From Echinometra lucunter (lineage: Eukaryota > Echinodermata > Echinoidea > Camarodonta > Echinometridae), in NCBI GenBank assembly GCA_029962745.1, contig CM057157.1, positions 28,106,732-28,170,731 on the forward strand: a stretch of 64,000 nucleotides of DNA, given 5' to 3'. Below, piece by piece: positions 37,101-47,265 of the stretch (position 1 is the first letter of the stretch; each line of letters begins with the position of its first letter). Under the pieces are notes generated by a model. It saw nothing but the letters and a program-made list of their open reading frames with translations. It was not told where the DNA came from and searched no databases. A program made the position numbers and the translations under genes.

Positions 37101-40100
37101 AAGCTTTCACCAACCTCTAACAACCAATCTGAAGAAGCCTCCTCTGGCCTGATCCCGTTCCCCGTCATAGTACACCTCATAGATGCCCTCATCCTCCACG
37201 GTCACAGGCCTATCTATGACGTACGTTGTCCGATTGTTCTGGCTTTCGATGGGTTCGCTACCGTTGAGTCGCCATCGCATGGTTGATCCCGGTAGGTCGG
37301 GCGGTTGCACGATGGTCATCGCGATCTCGACGCCGACCTCGCCGATGCTGACGGTCCGCGTGAACGCGTCTGCCACGGGAACAAATTTGGCTGCAAGAAA
37401 TTTTCAATGCATTCGTAATAATATCTTCATAGCCATAGGCATTAATTTTAGCAAGCATTTTTGCAGATGCCCCCCCCCCCCATCTTCGACAATAATAAAT
37501 AATCATACACAATAACTGAAAAAAGTGACTGAAACTTGATTGAAGAATCTTCAGAGAAGATGTTTCTACATTCACTTGATGAATAGATTTATTTGTTTTC
37601 TTGAATTTTCTCTTTTGTCGTACTGATTTTGCATACGTATGTATTTTTGTCAGTTGACATTCGACTACAAAATCGTAATTTTTAATGGAATCCATTTGGA
37701 AATACACGCATCATATCATTAAAGTGCATGAAATGCATCGTCGTCTTATGTAACCTTACCGTCCGACCGAATATAGAAAGACAAGACCGTTGTCGGATCC
37801 CGCCCCTCCTTGGACCCGTGGCAGTAGAACACCCCATAGGCGATGTCTCTCAGCTCGTCCCTGAACTTGATGACCTTGAGGTGACCTTGATCTTTCCTGC
37901 GCGATTTCGCTGGCGGCGGTTCGGTTTCGTTTGCCCGCGTCGAGATGTAGCGACCGAACTCGAGAACCGCATCCGAATCGACGTTGCTCCGGTAGCACTG
38001 GTATTCGATGCGCTCCTGCAAGTCCGGATTCCGGTAGTTGATGGAGAAGCCAACCAAGTGGACAACTTCACCTGAAAATGAAACACGAAACGTGCGAGAT
38101 GAATTTCACATTAATGGACTGTGCAAGATATGAAGTAGAAAGGAAGGCTCGGTTTGATGAAATGAATGCAATATTTCGAGGACTGAAAGATTTAGACAAG
38201 GCAGAACAATTTGTAAAACTTATGAAATTAGAAGACGAAAATATTATTGATTAGTTCTGTAAGTATCTTACAATGGTCATAAACATGAGAGGTGCATTCT
38301 GAAGTTCTCCGATTAATTTTGTTTTGTTTTATTTCATTATACTGTCGAAAACAACCCTTTCCTTGCATTGATTTTGTTATCTGTATATAATTTTTGTCAA
38401 ATGTCATAATTTTTTCTTTTTGGTTTCTTATCTTTTTTTAATAATTTGACTGTGTATTGTCAAACAAAATATTCAGGTACCATGTGAATGACGTTTTCAG
38501 ATATACAAATACAAATATATAAATGGAAAATAGAGTCCCCCGTGAGGTTAGAAATCTTCGCCTCGGGCGTAGCCAAGGGGAAGGGGCGCCGCGGGTCGCC
38601 GCACACCCATCGCCACTTGCATCCTTGTGGCTAAGGATATAAAAAGTGAAAAAGAACGAAAGAGAGCGAGAGAATGAACCAGGGGTCAGAAAAGGGGAAA
38701 GAAAGGATGAGATGACGAATACCCTTAGCTGTTTATTAGAGCTCCCACCCCCTCGTAAATACAGCTAGGTTTGTCATGTTTACAGAGAATTGAATGTAGG
38801 CTATTAAGGTAAGGCGACATCTAAAGCTTCAAAATGGAGCACATTGAGGGGGTCTTGGCCATAGAACACTATATATAAGTCGTCTTATAGTTCTGTGGTT
38901 TTGGCGAGGTCCTTGTGTCTGTCCACAACAAATTGGACACAACAGAACCAAAATGGCCGTAACCGTTTTCGAACACTTCGCACCCTCTGCCTCTGCGCCC
39001 CCACCCCTTCCCTATGCGCCAACTGTCGATAACAGTTAACCACACTAAGATAAATTACCTTAAAACAAATATTCAGTTGTTGGTTAATATATTTGTTTTA
39101 GAAGATGTATTTATTGTTTGATCAATTTTGAAATCGTTGAAAGAATACCATTCGTTTTTCCACAATCAAAACTTACAGCCAGAATACACGGTATCTATAT
39201 GCCTAAGATATTCATTATTTATAATTTTTTCTCACCAACTGTTCTCCATGGCAACCATTTTGATTCATATCACAAGGAACCAGATGCTCGTAAATGCCAC
39301 CTTTAATATAACCCCTTGATATGTGTATAGGTGCATGTGACGACTGGTTGAATAAGCGTTACTCCTTTTAATGATATTTGGAAGTGATCCATACTCTGAA
39401 AACAAGTGCCAAGTCAAACGAACATTCAGATGTGTTTGGGGGACGACATCACGTACATTCGGATAGCATTAATTTTGTCAAGACTTATCGGAATTCAAGT
39501 TTAAAGATCTCATGGCAGTGGAGAGAGAGATCTTATATTCTCTTTGTATTCAAAATTCCGTCGTCCCAACTAATTTATGTAAGTACACAATGGAGTAGCC
39601 CTTGGAGGGCGCTGGACAGACTCCCCATCATACCCCAACCCACCCCTCCACCCCCCCCCCCCCCAAGAAAAAGGGCGGAACATCAGAGGTAGGAAAAGGG
39701 AATTTGAAGAAGACCGTGAGAAAAAACAGGGGCTGCTGAACTTTTTTTAGTGAGGGCGACACCCGAACAGGCGGGGTCCAGGGGACGTAGCCCCATGAAG
39801 CCCTTGGGGTTTTATGGTTTTGCGACATATGAGCAATTTTAATATCAAGTTTTACAATTCATAGGGTTTTTTTCTTTCTTTGTTTTTCTCTTTTTTTTTT
39901 CATTTTTATCCGCAATGGTGGGGGCTGCAGCCCCCTCCCCCCCCCCCCCCCCCCCGCTTCTGCGGCCCCTGAAAAAGATGGCACTTTCTCTTCGAATACT
40001 CTGTACATCTGAATCTATTCCTAAATCCTGTTCTGCGACTTAATATTGCACCAATTCCCCCCCCCCCCCCATGAACGGATCCAAGTTATGCCCCTGTTAA

Positions 40101-41883
40101 TTTTGTGTAGGTGTCCACGCACGAATAAGGTCACTAGCGTGGGACCTCATCTAAACACACATAGGGAAATGATTCCCCTTGATGGGGAAACATCTTTTCT
40201 AATCCCTATATAGTTCTATATGATAGGAAACAACTTATTCAAAACAAAATACACGAATGTTTCAATGTTGACAAGCATACAGGAAACATCTTATTTACTG
40301 GAGCTGCGCGTGCTATTCTCTATTCTCCTTTTTCTGGCAAGTGAAAAGATAGGTTGAGTTGATATCAAACCGAAATGAAGACGGAGGCGGCTGGAAAGGG
40401 AAGGGGGTTAATGTCGACAGAATCCAGCTTTCATTAACCAATGACATGAAGGCATGGTGGCGATTTGTTTTCTTGACCGGGGAACGCCACATTCAGGGTT
40501 TGGCATTTTGAAACATTTGAATTCTAGCAACGCCCTTTTAAAATTTTGCGAGCACTACCGGCGTAAATCCACTTTGAGGAGTGGGGGGGGGGGGGATGAT
40601 CGACTTTTTTGCTGATTTTTTTTTTCTGTCGAACTCACAATTAAGAATTAACACACACCCTCACACACCGTCACAGACCCTTACACACAATTTAATTTTT
40701 ATTTTGGGAGCGAGCGAAGAGAGCGAGCCAAAAATAACTACTTTTCTGGTTTTTAATCGCATTTTCAAATAGAAATTCTAAAATACGATGGTCGCTTATG
40801 GCAGATGATCAAAAATTTGATTAACTGATAAATTCATATTCAAATTTATTGAAATAAAATCCTGATATTTAAGGATTATCATCAAAACTTTAAACACAGT
40901 AAAACAAAAAAAAATAACGGAAACATACTGAATAACGAAATATAACAAAACAAAGACAGATTACATAAAAAAAATTTTATATAAACAAGAAAAATTAAAA
41001 TATCATTTATAACTTAAAAAGTGGGGGATATTTGTAAACACCACCCCCCCCCTCGAAAAAGTGGGGGATATATCCCCATTCCCCCCCCCCCCCGATTTAC
41101 GCCAGTGCAGTGCACCTTTGCATTAATTACAGTAAGGAAACAGGAGTCTAACCTATCCAGACTTTTTTCCTTATGATAAAGTGATTTAATAGGCAGAGTT
41201 AAATAATTGTATGGACAGTTAATGTCGATTTTTAAAACTTGAAAGGAACAGCTAACCTTTTATGTAACAGGGAGAGGCATCCCCGCAATCCCCCCCCCCC
41301 CCTTCCCCTCCTTCCTCGATCGTCGACATCCCATTTCATTTTCAAAGCCCCGTTTCAAATTCGAATTATCCGAATTATTTCGAAAAGGACTTGAACACAC
41401 ACACAATGGAATCTCTTCCCATGTAATTGTGGTAAATTCGGTTTATAGATATCCAGTCGTATTTGCAAATTTATAAAATTATGTTGTGCACGGTAGCGTA
41501 GCAACCGGGCGAGAAGATATGTTTAATGATTTCAATTATTGAAGCCTTGACTATACTCTGTTCTATGCTTTTTTCCCTCCAAAATTGAGAGGAACGATCC
41601 CTTTTTTATTTTGTTAAATACCTGGGGGACACCGGGATAGTGTCCCACCACCTACCCCCCTCCCCCTCGTCCAAACCCCAGCTTTATAGTCCCAGGGAGT
41701 TCTTCCAACTCCCTGATAGTCCCTCGGATAGGCATAAAATACGCAGGTAACTTGCATACTTAATTACAGGTTCGAGTGTATTTACAATCTTGGTCAAAAA
41801 AAGCACTTACCACGGACAATGTGTCCCTCCTTCCTGATAACAACGAAAATGATAAGGATGGATTGTAGCAGTGACGACAACAT
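25098..41883 (-). CDS. TIE-like receptor ectodomain gene lacking a kinase domain
   Basis: Sixteen minus-strand exons join in phase to 949 codons plus stop: 41883-41811, 38071-37760, 37390-37115, 36721-36587, 35645-35484, 34974-34837, 34225-34070, 33748-33617, 32209-31919, 31489-31172, 30843-30773, 27633-27396, 27007-26769, 26282-26192, 25699-25552, 25167-25098. Order: signal peptide, Ig1, Ig2, five EGF-like modules, Ig3, three FN3, membrane span, short basic tail. TIE1/TIE2 have Ig-Ig-EGFx3-Ig-FN3x3 (family knowledge); the second EGF here carries FCLPDPFGCSC, nearly identical to the TIE2 motif. It should be a type I cell-surface protein binding a ligand or a partner receptor. No kinase or phosphatase exons were found downstream on this strand. 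It could be a decoy, a co-receptor, or a relic that lost its enzyme domain. Confidence 0.88.
25552..25699 (-). CDS. TIE-like exon 15: transmembrane segment
   Basis: After KKRPRYLPG comes ILTAIALFIILVAAGVIVY, about 21 hydrophobic residues, then Arg: a single membrane span of type I orientation. Donor gtaaga, phase 2. Confidence 0.9.
26192..26282 (-). CDS. TIE-like exon 14: end of FN3 domain 3
   Basis: It encodes VRVISEAGKGPWSHTVSAQT, the closing strands of an FN3 with the usual G-G-WS pattern. Donor gttagt. Confidence 0.85.
26769..27007 (-). CDS. TIE-like exon 13: FN3 domain 3, first part
   Basis: It encodes APGPKNLRVTGVTPSTVTLR then WSILN, a textbook FN3 opening, and ends in phase 0 at NFSIQ. 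Confidence 0.88.
27396..27633 (-). CDS. TIE-like exon 12: rest of FN3 domain 2
   Basis: It encodes YRALTISYFKKDSQDNETHV and LEVCTDYAIQIGASNKDSES, the C-to-G strands of an FN3. Acceptor tttccag, donor gtatat. Confidence 0.87.
27799..28375. mobile_element. Foldback element with TTAA borders
   Basis: Arms aaaggagaatgcaaccca and tgggttgcattctccttt, bordered by TTAA on both sides. Inner inverted stretches (aacagtgaaagtttgag, caagagttatgaa, gtgatgtcat) cover most of its 570 bp. TTAA target sites are typical of piggyBac-type elements (family knowledge). In a TIE-like gene intron. Confidence 0.75.
28771..28828. repeat. Inverted repeat with GTCACGTGATCA
   Basis: gtcacgtgatca and tgatcacgtgac flank about 34 bases. 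Each contains a CACGTG E-box core. The purpose is unknown. Confidence 0.5.
29005..29390. repeat. 75-77 bp minisatellite
   Basis: Five tandem units with gacatcctgcccaacctccc, starting at 29044, 29121, 29195, 29270 and 29347. Degenerate half-units (cccaacctcccaaccatgct) continue to about 29770. It lies in an intron of the TIE-like gene. Confidence 0.92.
30410..30734. mobile_element. Foldback element (GGGGTGTTT family), full copy
   Basis: Ends ggggtgtttgacaaagctgt and gctttttgaaacaccccc are inverted, followed inward by gttcgta/tacgaac-like repeats. A truncated inverse copy lies at 18843-19168. Confidence 0.8.
30773..30843 (-). CDS. TIE-like exon 11: start of FN3 domain 2
   Basis: 71 bases between tccacag and gttagt encode TIHSFNLTITSTSSHQIELL ending in WK, the first strands of an FN3 with its Trp. 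Confidence 0.8.
31172..31489 (-). CDS. TIE-like exon 10: FN3 domain 1
   Basis: It encodes LPVLSKPSQVSNIETNEITL with the conserved Trp of LKWDAW and the YEFAVVPVRDG strand. Two donors six bases apart (gtgagc and gtgagt) are both in phase; the distal one is used here. Confidence 0.87.
31919..32209 (-). CDS. TIE-like exon 9: third Ig-like domain
   Basis: 97 residues with NPGQLSNITCHASGTPPPRF and EEGEIFSCTL, giving the two Ig cysteines. It sits between the EGF and FN3 blocks, as in TIE receptors. Confidence 0.87.
32344..32715. mobile_element. PIF/Harbinger-like MITE (AGCC...GCAC family), copy 2
   Basis: Inverted ends agcccaccgcacacc and atgtgcggtgggct, flanked by TTA on both sides, the 3-bp target of PIF/Harbinger elements (family knowledge). 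It contains an internal direct repeat of about 52 bp (32500-32607). Confidence 0.82.
33617..33748 (-). CDS. TIE-like exon 8: EGF-like module 5
   Basis: It encodes CKGLTYGFNCSQECHC and CDRKMGRCHGKC, ending LPPDCIR. Acceptor catacag, donor gtacgt. Confidence 0.85.
34070..34225 (-). CDS. TIE-like exon 7: EGF-like module 4
   Basis: It encodes CEAGYYGENCTLKCHC and CDKETGECPNGLC. Phase 1 at both ends makes it a duplicable module; human TIE2 has only three such modules. Confidence 0.85.
34837..34974 (-). CDS. TIE-like exon 6: EGF-like module 3
   Basis: It encodes CFSGEFGAGCTERCHC and PGCSPGWSGENCQ, close to the third TIE2 module with its CSPGW motif. Confidence 0.87.
35484..35645 (-). CDS. TIE-like exon 5: EGF-like module 2 (TIE hallmark)
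   Basis: It encodes CNLGGGNRFGLNCEYRC and FCLPDPFGCSCDIGSKGLSC. FCLPDP(Y/F)GCSC is a very specific TIE1/TIE2 motif (family knowledge). The acceptor tgtaaag is chosen because it keeps the first Cys; another at tctag would lose it. Confidence 0.9.
36170..36573. mobile_element. PIF/Harbinger-like MITE, copy 3, next to a TIE-like exon
   Basis: Starts near gggccataatcttactgcgg and ends gtactgtgtgcgttcggct. The inner gtgacccgattttgaagaaa and caatactaaaaatcga match 21349-21775. It stops 14 bases from the donor of EGF exon 4. Confidence 0.75.
36587..36721 (-). CDS. TIE-like exon 4: EGF-like module 1
   Basis: It encodes CPPNRWGPPDCEGVC followed by CYNGGVCDDKSGLCICPNGF, matching the TIE pattern of C-x-x-WGP-C and NNGVC-x-TG-C-CPPGF. 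A foldback element ends about 14 bases beyond its donor. Confidence 0.88.
37115..37390 (-). CDS. TIE-like exon 3: second Ig-like domain
   Basis: 92 residues containing MRWRLNGSEP, VTVEDEGIYEVYY and FFRLVVR. The DxGxY signature and the end just before the EGF block match TIE2 Ig2. The donor used (gttggt) is weak, but only it keeps the phase with the next exon. Confidence 0.82.
37760..38071 (-). CDS. TIE-like exon 2: first Ig-like domain
   Basis: Acceptor ttttcag, donor gtaagg, phase 1 on both sides. About 104 residues with EYQCYRS and AYGVFYCHGS, the Cys pair expected of an Ig fold, in the position of TIE2 Ig1. Confidence 0.85.
38072..40544. other. Part of TIE-like intron 1 with decayed repeats
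   Basis: No exon is supported. It contains poly-C/G runs (39652, 39942, 40060) next to ctgcagccccc and gcggcccctg motifs, likely remnants of CAGGGGCGG elements. Confidence 0.4.
40545..41110. mobile_element. Foldback element with GCGTAAATC ends
   Basis: gcactaccggcgtaaatcc at the left is inverted as gatttacgccagtgcagtgc at the right. Poly-G and poly-C runs sit just inside both ends; the core is AT-rich. Confidence 0.65.
41811..41883 (-). CDS. TIE-like exon 1: start codon and signal peptide
   Basis: The ATG is followed by a hydrophobic run (MLSSLLQSILIIFVVIRKEG), a good signal peptide. The donor is gtaagt, in phase 1. A TATA-like box lies about 110 bases upstream. Confidence 0.85.
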
Positions 41884-41991
41884 TTTCAGTTGATCTCTAT
41901 TTTCCAAAAAAAGGAGAAGTTAAAAGTATCAAATCCTATTCCTCTTGCGATTCTACGCTCAGTATAACAGTGAAATGTGCAAGTCAGATTC

Positions 41992-42001
41992 CTTTATATA
42001 C
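41992..42001 (-). promoter_or_regulatory. TATA-like box of the TIE-like gene
   Basis: The minus strand reads GTATATAAAG about 110 bases before the start codon, which leaves room for a 5' UTR of about 80 bases. Position and sequence fit a TATA box; no initiator was confirmed. Confidence 0.45.
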
Positions 42002-42754
42002 ATTCACACTCCTCGGAGAAATTGAGTTTGAAATCGATATGTCAAATAGCAGGCTGGGTGGACTTGAAAAAAAATAATAAATGCAATGCAGGAAAATCTT
42101 TCCAAAAGACTATCGAGGAAAGAAAGAATGACACCAATTCCGATTCAGAAAACGATTCCGTATGATTCCAAATGATTCGAATTGAGACAAAACAAAAAGG
42201 CAACGACTTAACAAGGGATCTTAAAAAGACCACAACTCCATTGAAGAATCTTTGACTTGGATGATGCAAAAAATCATTTCGCCAATGAACCCAGTCAGTT
42301 AGTAAAGTGAAACCATGTCTAGACTATAAAAAGAGGGATGCTTCATTACGCCGAACTTCGTTGCCCTCGTCATTAAGTGATGAAAATTTCCACTACTTCT
42401 AACAGTTAAAACGCTCAAGTTTGTTCACAATATTCTGCTGAACTGGCTTGTTCAAGAAAGCAATGAGCTGATGCGAGATACATAAAATGCCATGTGTGTG
42501 CGTCGATCGGGAAGGAGAGACAGGGTACACGTGCCCCTCCCCCCCCCAAAAAAAAAAAACTTTTTAAAGGTGGAGGACACAATAGGGCACCTTCCCACAA
42601 AAAAAAATGTTGTTTTCTTGTCAGCAAATTTTGGCGTTGTTTTCCGGTCAGCAAATTTTGGCGTATGTCGTATGCACCCCCATCCAAAAAATAAAATGAA
42701 ATTACGTCTCAAAAAATGGAGCTGAGGACTTTTTTGAGAGTGCTCCCCCCCCCC

Positions 42755-42785
<31 letters not shown>

Positions 42786-43707
42786 TACATACATGTATGT
42801 ATAAAACGAGCTGATGCCCCTGATACCATGGAATATTTATCGGTGTGTGCTCCAGCTCTATCTAATCTGGTAATGTCACTGACTTCTTTCCGCAGATGAA
42901 CCTGTCAGGTTACGTGTGCCGAGCAATCTGCTCTAGATATTTCTTCTTTTTTTTCGCAATCTCTGCTTCCATTGGAATCGTCTTCCGTGCATGGTAATTA
43001 AAATTGTGCTAACAAGAAAAGATTCCATATGAAAAGGTGGAAATACGTGCACCCGAAACTCCAACGCCATGGGGGGGGGGTGTAGATTGGAAAGTGTCTG
43101 TTAGACCGTGGTAGTTGATGATCGGTTGCCAGTCGATTCCAGCTTACAAATCTTTGACTGATAAAAATTGCGAATCAAGGGTTATAAGTTTAAAATTCAG
43201 TGAAGAAAAACTGATTAACAGGTAATCATGAATGTAAGCATTATTCCAGTAACTGTCCCCATCGTGACTGACAGTCATTCCTTGTAGGGTCAATGGAGCG
43301 TTGTGGTAAATGAAGGATTGAATCTGTCTGGTTTTGAAGAGGCAAGAGACACATTCATGACTTTAGGGGTAAAACACAGGTCACTGTAATTAATGGAACC
43401 CTTTGGCCGATGTGACCGAGTCAAGCAATCTGCTGAAAAAAAGAGAAGCGAACATGGCGAAGGGAAAAAATGTATAAAGATTCGTACTCTCTAAATTCCT
43501 TAGATTAGAAATTAATCTAATTACATTGTGATTATTGGCAAATCCGAAATCAGATTAAGAAATTTTAACCAATGAGAATGCTTTGTAAATCTATTGGATT
43601 ATGATTTTTAAACAAAATTTGGTTTTGTCCGTGGTTCATATCTAAGAAATTAAGAGTGCATAAATCTTTTTGAAGTGTTATAGTTTGTGGAAGCAAGTAA
43701 ACTATAT

Positions 43708-43861
43708 GGGGAGCGTTTCATCAACATTTGTATGACAAGTTGTCAGATCTGACATCTTTCCTTGATTTTGATTGGCTGAGAAGCATCGTTACTATGGCAA
43801 CTGTCGGATAAAACAGACTTTGTCGGATAAAACATCCGACAAGTTTCATGAAACGCTCCCC
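43708..43861. mobile_element. Palindromic MITE (GGGGAGCGTTTCAT family), copy 2
   Basis: Almost the exact reverse complement of 16881-17040: ggggagcgtttcatcaacat, tgattttgattggctgagaa and atgaaacgctcccc. Confidence 0.88.
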
Positions 43862-45760
43862 TGAGGTTATTTGTGTAACGAAGTACTTTCTTCCTTCTGA
43901 ATAAAGTGTAATATGAAACTTAAATTTTAAAGAAGAGTTTACATTTTACATGCTTTATCCAATATTTGTACATTTCACTCCTGTTTCATCGAGATCGCCT
44001 ATAATCGTAGCTCTTTCTTGATTTCAATTTCCCATATCACTTTGCCGCTTTTCGCTATGTCTGTTGCCATAGCGACGACTACTAACTATGCCAAGAAGAC
44101 TTCGCTTCCAATAAGAAATCTTGGGAGAAACGTAGTATAAGTTAACGAGTGCTAAGTTATTTGGAGAGTTTATTCTACGTTCCATGATGAACAGAGTTTG
44201 TATTTTCCTCGTAATTTTTTTGTTTGTTTTATTTTGTTTTGGGTTTTTTCACAATCGGAGGCTTTCGGTAATACCATGTGGTAGCCATAGTGACAGGCTG
44301 TTGATAAAGTCTTCCGTCAAAAGAGCCCACTCTTTTGTTCGTGAAAAAGAACCCGCTTTGTTTTGTTTTTTTTTTCTATTTATCTTTGTTTTGTTGTTGT
44401 TTTTGTTGTTTTGTTGTTGTTGTTGTTGTTGTTTTGTTTCTTGTTTTGATTTTGTTTTGAGGTAGTTTAGTTCCTCGTTATTCTGTATAAAACAGGCTGG
44501 ACAGAGAGAGGGGGAAAACAGGACAATCTTGTATGCAACCAACTGGTCAAGTATGAAAGTCGAACAACATTACGTCTCCACCCCCACCCCCCCCCCCCCC
44601 CCCCCCCCCCACCTCCACCAGACTGAGAGAGGGTAACAAGGAGGGGTGAGACAGGGAGGGGTGAGACAGGGAGGGGATAACAGAGAAGGAGAGGGTTGAG
44701 AAAGAGGGGGAGGGTAAACAATTAGAGAGAGAGGGATAATAAAGAAGAGCTTAATGAGCCCCTTTCTTCAAGACGTTTGATAACTCCGGCTCCTCGCATT
44801 TCAATCACTATGTAATACCTGTGCCCCCCCCCCCTACACACACACACACATACACACTTCTTCCACTTTCCTGCCTAACCAAAAAAATATACCCAAAAAG
44901 TTTCAGTCGTATTATGGTTTCAAATCCTATATTTTTTAATTGTCACTTTCTTAAAGGGCTTTCTTATTTAATTTTGAAATACATGTAAATTCAAGTGATT
45001 TTTGTTAAATTTTGCTGAATGTTGATTTTCAGGTAAATTAGAAAATCAGATGGTACAATATTATTGAGTGTGATCCATTTCCTATAGTAATTTCATTTTT
45101 CAGCATTCCAATGCATCATCGTTATCACCACACTTCTAATACGAAAATGAATGAAAATGAATATTGGCAAAGTTTCAAATATTGGTAAACATCGTAGTAT
45201 TTTCATGGCGGTGTGTTACAATAATCAACGAATAACACGAAAAATGTTTCCTTGATTTTCAGGTTCATAGAGCTGGTAGGAGTTTAAATTATGGGTCGAA
45301 TCACTATTTCAAAATGCTGAACCCTATTGCGTGTATTTCAGTAAGATTTCCTCGCGATGCGTAACGAGTCAATGTAGTATGGCTAATGCATTTAGCTTCT
45401 CGTTTCAGATTGCTTTATTCATTCCAATCATGTACTTGGGGGTTGTTGTAGTTTTTAATTATTTTTAAAGAATAATTATTGCATTGGAATGTGACGATGA
45501 GCTGATTTAGACATACACATGACTGAAACATGTGAGGGCTGCTCAAATACACTAGAGAAATTTAGAGTTTAATGATTCCATAAAATCAAAGAATTGCTAC
45601 CCTAAAATTCACACATACCCATCGATATGAAGAAAAAAAAAATCAAAGCGCAAAAGGTGATGTTAAGGTCATGTTATCCTATGGTGAGATCGCAGTGAGA
45701 CACTTGCGCTACCAACATTAAGCACACATAAACAATAAAGGGGGAAAATAGGGAATGACA

Positions 45761-45950
45761 CAATCAATCAAACGGGCATTTTATCGTAGAGAAATGTAAT
45801 TACGTCATTAGAATTTGGATGCAATATTATCATGTCATTAGAATGATACAATCAATGATACAATCAATCAAACGGGCATTTTATCGTAGAGAAATGTAAT
45901 TACGTCATTAGAATTTGGATGCAATATTATCATGTCATTAGAATAATGAT
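45761..45950. repeat. Tandem duplication of about 100 bp
   Basis: caatcaatcaaacgggcatt through tatcatgtcattagaat is present twice with almost no change. Confidence 0.92.
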
Positions 45951-46916
45951 ATATAACTTTACCAGCTACTAGTCCAACTTGGTGCCTAGATATGATTTTG
46001 AAGGTTATCAAAATATTATTTATTCCAATTTTCTCAGGAATTGGTTGCTGTAACATCCCCCACGCCTCATACTTTTATCAAACTACAAATCCCTTTCGAT
46101 TTTAGTTTTCATTTTACATTCTATGGAATGGGATCGCGTTTTTCGCGTAAAAATGAAACCTGAAAAAGCTGTCTGGTTTTATTTGTTCATCTTTGAGGTG
46201 TGTTTTAAGTCTTTACTGCAAACAGGAATGTTTGACGTTCTGATTTACACGTTAGTTGAACTGATTGATGTAAAAACAAAGAGCTTACTGTGTCCTTACT
46301 TGTACTCCTCTGTCTAATAGAAAAGGTCGATATCTTGACTTCGAAGTAAATGAGTGAGAATGAAACTAAAATTATTTGCATTTTGCAGAAAATAAAATGT
46401 TGTCTTGAGACAGGCGTTAGAGTGCGCTCTTTTGATAAAAAGACTGGTTACTTGACGACATTTTTTCCCCCAAGAATGAAGGGTGCTTTAGATTTTTATT
46501 TAAGACCTTAAGTAAAGGGCCTTAAAGTTTTGTTTAGGGCAGATGTGGATCCATGATTTTGCAAAAGAGGGTGCGCACTTGCCATGGAAAAAAAATTAAG
46601 GCAAATTGCATAAATGAGATTGTGTCTGTCTTGGTCTCATTCCATGCACCTAATGCAATTTTTTTTAGCCTGATTGTAAGTAAAACTTTAAAACTTTACG
46701 TGAATTTTCTCCACCATGAAAAGTACCTCTGATACCTCGCTCATTATTTTTAGCTCTTTGTTTTTGTTGTTGTTTTGTCTAAAGTTCTTTTTATTCTTGC
46801 TGAGCATCTTTATCTCGTTTGACATAAGGTTTCACTCGTTGTCCTCTCTGTAATACCTGTTGCGTGTTTGTGCTGGAAATAGAATCCAAGTGGAAATAAC
46901 AAAAGGAAACCTGACA

Positions 46917-46945
46917 TCATAGAGAGAGGGAGAGAGAGGGGGAGA

Positions 46946-47004
<59 letters not shown>

Positions 47005-47265
47005 CGTGAGAGAGAGAGACCTGCCATCCTTCCACAGCAAAGATAAGCAATATGAATGGAATCTTTCAAGGCGAAATTAAGCATACAATATACATGTATG
47101 TTTTTATGCTGGCGTGTTAAGAAAAGAAGAGAGCCGTCTAATGTTAACGAGTATGAAGTCCCTAAAAATAAGAATGAGGAGAGAAAGAGAGAGGAGTAGA
47201 GAGGAAGAGAGAGAAAGGGAGGGATAGAGAAGGAGAGAGGGGGTGGTAGAGAGAGAGAGATCCCT
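46917..47265. repeat. (GA)n tracts
   Basis: Pure GA at about 46948-46998 and a second GA/GGA-rich tract at 47175-47265, directly before the likely promoter of the third gene. Confidence 0.85.

Larger units (their letters stand above)
41884..47242. other. Divergent intergenic region between the TIE-like and third genes
   Basis: Apart from the TATA-like box near 41995, it holds microsatellites (AT at 42763-42795, TTG near 44385-44460, poly-C at 44586-44611, GA at 46917-47000), a MITE (43708) and a duplication (45761-45950). A 34-codon open frame after a good acceptor (42897) is weak evidence for an exon. Confidence 0.4.
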
